Origin: CAYSSG01 sp964433635
GTDB taxonomy: Bacteria > Atribacterota > Phoenicimicrobiia > Phoenicimicrobiales > Stramentimicrobiaceae
NCBI GenBank assembly: GCA_964433635.1
Contig: CAYSSG010000017.1
Span: 1 to 39,116, forward strand
Length of the DNA stretch: 39,116 nt
Direction: 5' to 3'
The position numbers and the translations under genes were made by a program. This document shows, one piece after another, positions 31,895 through 39,116 of this stretch; the first letter of the stretch is position 1, and the number at the start of each line of letters is the position of its first letter. The notes beneath the pieces are model-generated. The model was not told where the DNA came from. It did not search any database and was given only the letters and a program-made list of their open reading frames with translations.

Positions 31895-34800
31895 TTGGTT
31901 GATTCGAAACAAAAAAAGAGATTTCTTTACTGGTTAGCACTGCCTATCATCCTTCTATTGGCTTTCTCAGGCATTTTTCATTTTTATATCAACAGTAATC
32001 ATTTTCGGGAAAATGTGAAATCGATTCTCACAACCCAGCTGGAAGCCAACCTTGGTAAGAGAATAGAGATCGGTACAGTAGACTATATTTCCTTTCAAAC
32101 GATCAGTTTTACTCATTTTATAATTTTTGAGAATGCTTCTGATGAAAATCGTGATATTCTATTCCAGGCAGAACAGGTAAAAGCCGGGTTTAAACTCTTT
32201 TTTCCATTGTCTCAATGGAAAAACTGGCAACTGGACATTCAGGATATTACATTTTATCAAGCCTCTGCTATGGTCACGAGAACATCAAACGGAAAATTTG
32301 ATTTTATTCAAAAATTAAATCTGGACCCGGAGAAAATCCAGGAAAACCTAATGATTCATCGCATTCACTTCCAAAACAGCCGATTGGTTTATCAGGATGA
32401 ACTGGTTTATCACTACCATCTTGACTATTTAACCACTCGGGCAAGAAATATCAGCGGATATTTTGATCTGTCACAACTACCCAAAGTCACATTCAATTTT
32501 CAGGGTACCCAGGAGAAGGATGATGCTCTATTGGCTTTACAGGGCTATTTTATGGTTAATCAAACGGGTTATTCTATTGATTTTCACCTGGAGGATGCAG
32601 ATATCAATCATTTTAAATATTACCTTGAAGCAGCTGAAAAATTCGGATTAAAACAGGGTCAATTTGATATTGACTTTGTTTTAAGCTCTTCTCCCAAGTC
32701 GAATTCTGCAGAAATTTTCTGGCAGGGTAAGGCAACCTTCCAGCAGGTGGATGCATCACCAGGCTTTTTACAGCAGATCCCATTTCATGAGATCTGTGGA
32801 TCCGTAGCATTTACGAAGCCGGAAATAACCATCACTGAAATGGATGGTCTTTACGACGGTAAAATTGCCAGGCTGCAGGGTATTGTCAGAACAGAATCCG
32901 AAGGTTACTTTGATCTGAATATTGTAAGCGAAGGAGTCGATTCCTCTCATTTNNNNNNNNNNNNNNNNNNNNNNNNNNNNNNNNNNNNNNNNNNNNNNNN
33001 NNNNNNNNNNNNNNNNNNNNNNNNNNNNNNNNNNNNNNNNNNNNNNNNNNNNCCGAAGGTTACTTTGATCTGAATATTGTAAGCGAAGGAGTCGATTCCT
33101 CTCATTTAAAAAAAGATATATCCCTGTTTGTTCCTGATTACAATGATTTTTCCCTGCAGGGAGAACTTGCCCTGAATGCACACATTCAGGGCTCGCCGGA
33201 AGATTTTCAAATTGGGTGTGAGGCATCTGCTTCTCAAATCATGATTGATAACATTGCATTCCAAAAAACGGATTGTTCTTTTCTGCTGCACAATGACAGA
33301 TTACAGATTCATGGTCTTAACACTTATGACGATGAATCCTCAAACTTATCCATCAAGGGACAGATTGACTGGCCTGATGGTATTCCTTCTTACCATCTTC
33401 TCCTGCAAACAGAAGACTATTCCCTTCAGCATCCTGTTTTTCAAAAGTTTCCCTTTCTTCAGGATGCTTCTGGAAAGATTGACAGCCATTTTCAAATAGA
33501 CAGTCAAACGCAAGATCATTCAATTCTGGATATTGAAGGCCAATTCACTATGCATTCATTCAAAAGGAAAGAGATGTCTTTACCTGAACTATCGGGCAGA
33601 AATATTAAAACAGTCCTGCATTCTTCAGATGCCTCATTATCGATAGCGCAATGTGAATTGGGATCGGGAAAGAATAGTGGCTATATTCAAGGTAAAATCA
33701 ATTTGCTTGACTCAGCTCTATCTGAAATTGACTTCGGCTGTCACCTTTCCGAATTCAATGAATTAGCAGCTTCTTTGGGATTAGACACGCAATTAGAAGG
33801 AGAGGCAGATATCGAGGGAACAATCAACGGAAACCTGGAGTACCCTGAAACAAAAGCTGAATTTCATCTGCATGAATTCTCAGTTCAGGAAACTCTTTTA
33901 GGTGAATTATCTGGAAGAATATCTTATCAAGAGGATACCATTACCCTGGAAGCATTAACATTAAACAATCATGACATCAATATAACCGGGGATGGGAAAA
34001 TCCTTCTTCAGGAATCGACTCCCCCGATAATAGAAATTTCTTTTCAATCTCCTGATGTAACCATTGAAACACTGATGCAGATATTTGCCGAATCGCTTCC
34101 TTTGACCGGCCTGGCATCCGGAACTGGCCAGATTCAGGGTATCTGGCCGGAACTGATTATACAGGGTGAGGTGCAACTTAAAGAAGTAGCCTACCAGGAC
34201 TACCCTCTAGGCCAGGGGCAATTCAATTTCAATCTACAACCGGAAACGGAAATCGGAATGAATCAAGATGAAAAATTGAGTCATCTTTTCAGCTTGCTTG
34301 GTCACTCATACATGTTAGAGCTGAAGCAGTTCAACCTGCAGAATGAAACGATGCAGTTAGCTGCAAAAGGTGAAACAAAAGTGAGTGGTGATTTCCCTTT
34401 TACTCTGGAAATAGAATTGACTCATCAGACATTCGAGGAGATGATTGAGAATTTCTTTTCAGTGAGTGGCTTTGTTAAGCTGTTTTTGCCATCAAGAATA
34501 TCTGGGAAAGTCAATTTAGAAGGAAATAGATTTCAACAGGAAGTTTCATTATCAGCGCTGCTCACCCCACAACCACCGGAAAATAACCCTCCTTCCCAGC
34601 TGGAATCATCCTTCATAATTAATGAACAGGGAATGACTATTTCGGATTTTCGCTTAATCCAATCCGCAGGCCATCTCACCGCAGAAGGATTTGTCAACCC
34701 GGGGGGAGAGTTGGATATTGACTTTCAATCTGAACAATTGGATATTAACACATTAATTGGACTGGTTCAGATCGATGAAGCAATGAGGGGAATCATGAAT

Positions 34801-36408
34801 ATTAAGGGTTCCTGCCAGGGAACTTTTGACCAATTGCTGGTTTCAATGAACGTCCAGGTCAAACAAGGCTATTTCCGTGAGTTTCAGTTTGAGGACCTGC
34901 AGAGTGACCTGCAATGGAACAGCAGGACAAATATCATAGAGATTAAGGAATTGGCTATTGCCCTGGAAGAGGATTATCAGATTCAGGCAAAGGGTAATTT
35001 TCCACTTGGTGCTATCTTTGATGGAGAGAATGAGGAAACAGTTTTAGAGATCAACTATCAGGAAATTCCACTGGATTTTGAAATCAGGATGGACAGGGCT
35101 GATCTGAATCTCTTAAGGTTATTCTGGAAAGATGGTTTTTCTGATATCCAAGGAGATACCGATCTGGAACTTTTTTTCACCGGGACGGCCGGAACACCCA
35201 TCGTAAACGGGGCAGCAGAAATTCATCAGGGAAGAGTAATCCTGAAGAATGTTCCCATCCTGATGGAAGAACTGAATGCCAGAATAGAAGTATCAGAAAA
35301 TCAGATTCTTATTCCCGCTATATCCTTTACAGCTTATGAAAATGATTTTACCCTATCCGGACAACTGGAACTGATTCATCTGATGCCTCAGAATATGTCT
35401 TTGATCATTAAAAATGATCAGAAAACAGCTCTCTATCAGGATATTTTGAAGACTGAGGCTGATTTTATTGCTGAGATTACAGGTTCCATCCTGGAACAGA
35501 AGATAAACGGACATCTGCTTTTATCTGAAGGTGAATTAAATATTCAGCAATTGCTTCAATTAGATGAAGGAAAAGAGCCTTTTTTGGTTACTTCCCCTGT
35601 ACAGAGGAGCATACAGGAAATAGCTTCGGATCAACTCAATTTCAATATTGAAATTAACGATCCTTTCACTCTGAAAATGCCTAATGCTGAATTTGAAATA
35701 AGTGGAAAACTCAATTTAGTCGGTTCTTTAGACGAACCTGCTCTACAGGGTAACTTGATATTAAAGAAGGGCTATCTATTGTATTTTGAAAAAAAGTTCA
35801 ATTTATCTGATGGGTTGGTTACAGTGAATGGTTTGACGATTGATGATATTGAAATGAATGCGAAGGCAACGACCAATGTACAGGATGTAGAAATCATGAT
35901 CAGCATACAGGGTAATCTGACCAATCCTCAAATTCTATTATCCTCTCAGCCGGTACTGAAGGAAACAGAAATTTTATCTTTATTGACCTTTAACCGAAAT
36001 ATTCAGGGTCTCTCGGAAGGAGAAATCAACCAGTTACTGTCCGAGGAGATGGTTAGTATTCTCTTTCAAAGCTTGCAGGCAAATCTTTTCAGGCGGATGG
36101 AACGTGAACTGGCAGAAGGAATAGGACTTGAATTTATTCATCTTTCTTATGATAACTCAGAAAATTCAGATAGCCACCTCTTTTTTTTGGAAGACGTGAA
36201 CCTTGAAGATTTAAAATTGGAAATCGGTAAAAGTATCGGTGATGACCTTTTAATAACCTATTCAACTTCTCTAAGTTTTCGAGGGGAATCGAGCCTGACT
36301 ATGGACTATCAAGTCTCATCTGATTTAACCTTCAGCACTCAGTTTGATACTTTTTCCCTGAAGGAAGAGGATTTTCGAATTAAATTTGGAGTAGAAATCA
36401 GATTTTAA
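31895..36408 (+). CDS. tamB: TamB/AsmA-like giant envelope protein, interrupted by an artefactual N gap
   Basis: After collapsing the artefact at 32898-33107 (100 N plus one 55-bp duplicate, 155 nt) the frame is continuous for 1452 aa. A single N-terminal membrane anchor (about residues 10-30) is followed by an AsmA-like beginning (NSNHFRENVKSILTTQLEAN). A very long run of beta-strand-rich repeats comes next. The TamB C-terminal domain (DUF490) ends in FSLKEEDFRIKFGVEIRF, with a terminal Phe as in outer-membrane-facing proteins. TamB-like proteins bridge the inner and outer membranes and move phospholipid or help assemble outer membrane proteins, so this implies a diderm cell. The start is TTG after AGAGGA. 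No BamA/TamA gene is next to it. A Crp/Fnr regulator follows at 40 bp. Confidence 0.9.
32953..33052. other. Artefactual scaffold gap flanked by a 55-bp duplicate
   Basis: 100 N lie between identical 55-bp segments 32898-32952 and 33053-33107. Merging the copies joins the two open frames of the TamB-like gene in frame (4514 minus 155 = 4359 nt, divisible by 3). Confidence 0.93.
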
Positions 36409-36448
36409 TTTTATAGCAAAATCTTTTTTAGTTCAGGAAATAAAGACA

Positions 36449-37123
36449 ATGTTTGATATTCAACGTGTACTCGGCTTCAATAAATTATTTAAAGATTTCA
36501 ACAGTCAGGAAATTAGCTGGTTTTTGGTCACTTCTCAATATCAAATTACGAATTATTCCCAGGGACAATTTATAGCAATTGAAGGTGAACCATTGACAAA
36601 AATTGGCCTGGTCCTGGATGGGAAGATAGAAATCCAGAAAAATTATCCATCCGGGAAAAAAGTGGTTATTAATCAGCTGACTAAAGGAGATGTTTTTGGA
36701 GAAGTTATTATTTTCTCGACTAAAAAAGTCTTTCCCTCTTCGATCGTGTCAGTCTGTCAAACTAAAATTATGTTGGTCAATAAAATGAACATTATGAAAA
36801 TTTGCTTTCAGAATGAAAAATTTCTCAGGAATTTATTACAGCTCTTATCGGAAAAAATATTGATACTGGATGAACGCCTGCAATTTTTAGCCGGAGAAAC
36901 CATTCGTCATAAAATCTGCCTGTATCTTTTAGAATGTTTCCGTGAACAAAAAACATTCCGTATTCAAGTTACTAACACCAGGGAAAAAATGGCTGAACAA
37001 TTTGGAGTCACTCGTCCCTCCCTATCAAGGGAATTAAACAGAATGGCTCGGGAAAAAATGATTGAACTTGATAAGCATATGATCGTTATCAGAGATTTAT
37101 CCAGACTGGAAAATTTTTTGTAA
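36449..37123 (+). CDS. Crp/Fnr-family transcriptional regulator, candidate hcp activator
   Basis: 224 aa. A cyclic-nucleotide-binding-type beta barrel (QFIAIEGEPLTKIGLVLDGK, GDVFGEVIIFS) leads into a long dimerisation helix. The C-terminal winged helix-turn-helix is at about 176-198 (TREKMAEQFGVTRPSLSREL). No N-terminal Cys cluster is present, so it is not a 4Fe-4S FNR; the ligand could be haem or another small molecule, as in HcpR-type NO sensors. It follows the TamB-like gene by 40 bp, probably co-transcribed, and lies close to hcp. The hcp promoter has a Crp/Fnr-type palindrome at the class II position, making hcp its most likely target. No such palindrome was found before this gene itself. 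Confidence 0.9.
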   Translation: MFDIQRVLGFNKLFKDFNSQEISWFLVTSQYQITNYSQGQFIAIEGEPLTKIGLVLDGKIEIQKNYPSGKKVVINQLTKGDVFGEVIIFSTKKVFPSSIVSVCQTKIMLVNKMNIMKICFQNEKFLRNLLQLLSEKILILDERLQFLAGETIRHKICLYLLECFREQKTFRIQVTNTREKMAEQFGVTRPSLSRELNRMAREKMIELDKHMIVIRDLSRLENFL

Positions 37124-37181
37124 AACAAAAGAAAATACATCACAGCTGACAAATATGGGAATGAATTATTTCTTTTGTTTT
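37122..37181. repeat. AT-rich inverted repeat across the ends of two convergent genes
   Basis: AAAACAAAAGAAA (37122-37134) is perfectly inverted at 37169-37181 with a 34-nt loop. It spans the stop codons of the Crp/Fnr gene and the small membrane protein gene. It might serve as a weak bidirectional terminator, but low-complexity A/T sequence makes chance plausible. Confidence 0.3.
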
Positions 37182-37381
37182 GTCCATCTTATAAAATAAG
37201 GATGCAAAAACATGTAAGTACCTGTCACTGCTAATCCCAGCATAAAGATACGTTGCCAACGGAATAGTAATGCATTAACAGGCATATCTTTAGTAAAAAC
37301 CATTACCATTAGTGTTAAAACAATGAAAGGAATTGTGAGGTAGCGATGAAACTTTCGACATAAAACTGAGAACTTTCTCAT
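37166..37381 (-). CDS. Small two-helix membrane protein downstream of hcp
   Basis: 71 aa. A basic N-terminus (MRKFSVLCRKFHRYL) is followed by two hydrophobic stretches (about 16-30 and 44-60) and a basic tail (RWTKQKK). The CRKFHRYLTIPFIV pattern recalls the first helix of PepSY-associated membrane proteins, but the protein is too short for that domain and I do not assign a function. ATG 37379-37381 is 8 nt after AAAGGAG. It lies 106 bp downstream of hcp in the same direction with a stem between, so it may be part of the same nitrosative-stress transcript. Confidence 0.7.
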   Translation of the reverse strand: MRKFSVLCRKFHRYLTIPFIVLTLMVMVFTKDMPVNALLFRWQRIFMLGLAVTGTYMFLHPYFIRWTKQKK

Positions 37382-37422
37382 CAATGATACTCCTTTAAAC
37401 GATAAGTTGACTTAAACGTTTT

Positions 37423-37457
37423 ATCCGGTAACTGAAAACCTTACTCAGCTACCGGAT
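37423..37457 (-). terminator. Hairpin between hcp and the small membrane gene
   Basis: The outer stem ATCCGGTA / TACCGGAT has an inner CTGA/TCAG stem. On the minus strand it is followed by AAAACG, not U, so it is more likely an mRNA 3'-stabilising or partial-termination element than a full terminator. Confidence 0.5.
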
Positions 37458-37487
37458 TTTATATATCACTCACCCATATGTTTGATT

Positions 37488-39002
37488 CTATTCAAGGAAC
37501 ATTTTCAGATCCCCATCAACATCTCCAATACCGCCAATATTAAATTTCTCCACCAAAACATTTGTTACATTCGGAGATAAAAAGGCTGGCAGTGTTGGTC
37601 CCAGATGAATATTTTTAACTCCCAGATAGAGCAAAGCCAATAATACAATCACCGCCTTTTGCTCATACCAGGCAATATTATAGGAAATGGGAAGCTGGTT
37701 GATATCCTCTAATCCCAATACTTCTTTTAATTTTAAAGCAATGACTGCCAGAGAATAAGAATCATTGCATTGACCGGCATCCAATACTCTTGGAATTCCC
37801 CCTATTTCCCCTAAATCAAGTTTATTGTAACGGTATTTAGCACAGCCGGCAGTAAGAATAACGGTATCCTCTGGTAATTTTTTGGCGAATTCAGTGTAAT
37901 AATTGCGGCTCTTCATTCTGCCATCACAGCCGGCCATCACAAANNNNNNNNNNNNNNNNNNNNNNNNNNNNNNNNNNNNNNNNNNNNNNNNNNNNNNNNN
38001 NNNNNNNNNNNNNNNNNNNNNNNNNNNNNNNNNNNNNNNNNNNCTATCTCTGGGTGGAATGATACAATTGGTGGTCATCAATATCGGTCCGTTAAACTTT
38101 TCAAATTCTTCATTCTGTTTCCACCAGGCATTCCCATAATTACCGACAAAATGTGAATATTTTTTAAAAGCAGGGTAATAATTTGCCGGTAACATCTCCC
38201 CATGGGTATAAATATCCACTCCGGTATCTTTGGTCTGTTCCAGCAGCTCTTCCATATCTTTTAAATCATGGCCGCTGATTAAGATCCCGGGATTACTGCG
38301 CACGCCGATATTAACCTTCGTTATCTCGGGATTGCCGTAGGTTTCCGTATTTGCCTTATCTAATAGAGCCATTGCTTCAACCCCGGACTTCCCGCACTCC
38401 ATAACCAGATTCACCAGCTGGTCAACAGAGAGAGAATCATCAGTAGTAGCAACCAGCCCTCTCTGTGTGAAGGCATAGATCTCCTGGTTTTCATATCCTA
38501 AATTAAATGCATGTTCAGTATATGCTGCTATCCCTTTAATACCATAGGTCAATAATTCTCTTAAAGAACGCTTATCTTCATCCTCTGAAGCAAGTACCCC
38601 TACTTCTGAAGAACTTGCCTTTTTCTCGAAATCGGCTTCCCGTTCAGCCTGCCAGATAGCGCAATCCGGTAATTTCCCCGGTATCTTCACACCGGCACTT
38701 GAGCACTGCTCTTTTATTTTCTCCCTTACCTCGAAACCCTCTTTAATTTTCTTAACAAAATCTGCTTTATCAAAATTTGCATTCGTAATGGTCATAAAAA
38801 GAGCGTCAATAATAAATTTGTTTGCCTGTTGATTTTCATTCCCTGATTCCCGGGCTTTGGTGCTATACACAGAAATACCCTTGCATACATAAATCAACAG
38901 ATCCTGTAGATTGGCAACATCAGCAGGTTTTCCACAGACACCTTTTTTTGTACATCCACTCCCTTTTGCTGTTTCCTGGCATTGAAAACAGAACATATCC
39001 AT
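37488..39002 (-). CDS. hcp: Hybrid cluster protein (hydroxylamine reductase/NO reductase), class I-type, with a sequence gap
   Basis: Cytosolic 4Fe-4S plus 4Fe-2S-2O hybrid cluster enzyme for nitrosative stress. The N-terminal cluster is CFQCQETAKGSGC followed by CGK (Cx2Cx8Cx5C). All hybrid-cluster ligands are visible: His in SGHDLKD, Glu in THGEML, Cys in TTNCIIPP, the persulfide-type Cys in AGCDGR, and Cys in TAGCAKYR and AGQCNDSY. The last is Glu in WYEQKAV. Spacings agree with the Desulfovibrio protein except across the N run. There about 80 residues belong but only 34 unknown codons are drawn, so the true protein is near 550 aa. The start ATG follows GGAGG. Its promoter has a class II-placed palindrome for a Crp/Fnr activator. 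Confidence 0.96.
   Translation of the reverse strand: MDMFCFQCQETAKGSGCTKKGVCGKPADVANLQDLLIYVCKGISVYSTKARESGNENQQANKFIIDALFMTITNANFDKADFVKKIKEGFEVREKIKEQCSSAGVKIPGKLPDCAIWQAEREADFEKKASSSEVGVLASEDEDKRSLRELLTYGIKGIAAYTEHAFNLGYENQEIYAFTQRGLVATTDDSLSVDQLVNLVMECGKSGVEAMALLDKANTETYGNPEITKVNIGVRSNPGILISGHDLKDMEELLEQTKDTGVDIYTHGEMLPANYYPAFKKYSHFVGNYGNAWWKQNEEFEKFNGPILMTTNCIIPPRDXXXXXXXXXXXXXXXXXXXXXXXXXXXXXXXXXXFVMAGCDGRMKSRNYYTEFAKKLPEDTVILTAGCAKYRYNKLDLGEIGGIPRVLDAGQCNDSYSLAVIALKLKEVLGLEDINQLPISYNIAWYEQKAVIVLLALLYLGVKNIHLGPTLPAFLSPNVTNVLVEKFNIGGIGDVDGDLKMFLE
37944..38043. other. Real sequence gap of unknown length inside hcp
   Basis: 100 N without duplicated flanks. Conserved cysteine spacing of the family predicts 93 residues between TTNC and AGCDG, but 46 are present counting N codons. 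The true gap should be about 240 bp. Confidence 0.8.
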
Positions 39003-39071
39003 CGTGCTCCTCCTTAATCATTTTGAATTGTTTCGGTTTGTATCATCAAAAAAACATAGACAAGTATCTTT

Positions 39072-39114
39072 ATTTTAAAACAAATTTACAGGATATTCTG
39101 TAACTAATGTTACA
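39072..39114 (-). promoter_or_regulatory. hcp promoter with Crp/Fnr-type palindrome (class II)
   Basis: The perfect palindrome TGTAAC-N4-GTTACA spans 39099-39114. A -10 element TAAAAT on the minus strand is at 39072-39077. With a start point about 7 nt downstream of the -10 (near 39065), the palindrome centre (39106.5) lies at about -41.5, the standard class II activator position. No -35 consensus is needed there. The leader to the hcp ATG is about 65 nt. Confidence 0.7.
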
Positions 39115-39116
39115 AA

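Noticed and set aside
33241..36408. A separate gene starting with ATG inside the TamB-like region
   Set aside because: Collapsing the 155-nt artefact gives one continuous frame from 31895; this ATG is internal.
1..39116. tRNA, rRNA, CRISPR arrays, insertion sequences, prophage or integrative element
   Set aside because: Read through for tandem repeats with spacers, transposase or integrase motifs and cloverleaf-like segments near gene ends; none was found.

Overview
This 39 kb window is low-GC (roughly 38-40% by eye) chromosomal DNA from what looks like an obligately anaerobic bacterium. The anaerobe markers are a glycyl radical enzyme (GRE) with its activase, an aldehyde:ferredoxin oxidoreductase, a class I-type hybrid cluster protein and several radical SAM enzymes. 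A very long TamB/AsmA-like protein points to an outer membrane. A tryptophan T-box leader, a single-gene glutamine synthetase I and a DAK2-DegV fatty-acid-kinase-like fusion give a Firmicutes-like flavour. A diderm, T-box-using anaerobe fits Atribacterota or a diderm Firmicutes lineage such as Halanaerobiia; I cannot decide between them without a search. No rRNA, tRNA, CRISPR array, phage, transposase or integrase was found.

Region 1 (1-12.6 kb, all minus strand) is a catabolic block. Read in transcription order it has a tungsten-type AOR, a zinc alcohol dehydrogenase, a short-chain dehydrogenase, a complete TRAP transporter (dctP, dctQ, dctM), a DUF169 protein, a GRE, its activase and a shikimate-dehydrogenase-like protein. 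The likely theme is uptake of an organic acid or similar solute, radical C-X cleavage of it and redox processing of the product. The substrate is unknown, and this is the best candidate here for an undescribed pathway.

Region 2 (12.7-18 kb) has a divergent DUF362 ferredoxin protein, then two radical SAM proteins (one of AmrS type), a metallophosphoesterase and a COG2407 sugar-isomerase-like protein. Region 3 (18-25 kb) holds the DAK2-DegV fusion, glutamine synthetase, a small sigma-70-family factor, a dihydroorotate-dehydrogenase-like protein and a Deg9-like secreted serine protease. Region 4 (25-29.5 kb) has a Na/Pi cotransporter with a PhoU-like tail, two different metallo-beta-lactamase-fold proteins and an EamA exporter.

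Region 5 (29.7-31.7 kb) is a TrpB2-type tryptophan synthase beta chain. Its leader has one T-box stem I with a UGG specifier followed by two successive T-box antiterminator/terminator modules, then a small ORF with an excellent Shine-Dalgarno. Region 6 (31.9-39.1 kb) has the TamB-like giant, a Crp/Fnr-family regulator, a small membrane protein and hcp. The hcp promoter carries a perfect palindrome at the class II activator position.

Three runs of 100 N interrupt genes. Two are scaffolding artefacts flanked by identical 55-bp copies: collapsing them restores single intact reading frames for the DUF169 and TamB genes. The third, in hcp, is a real gap whose true length should be near 240 bp.
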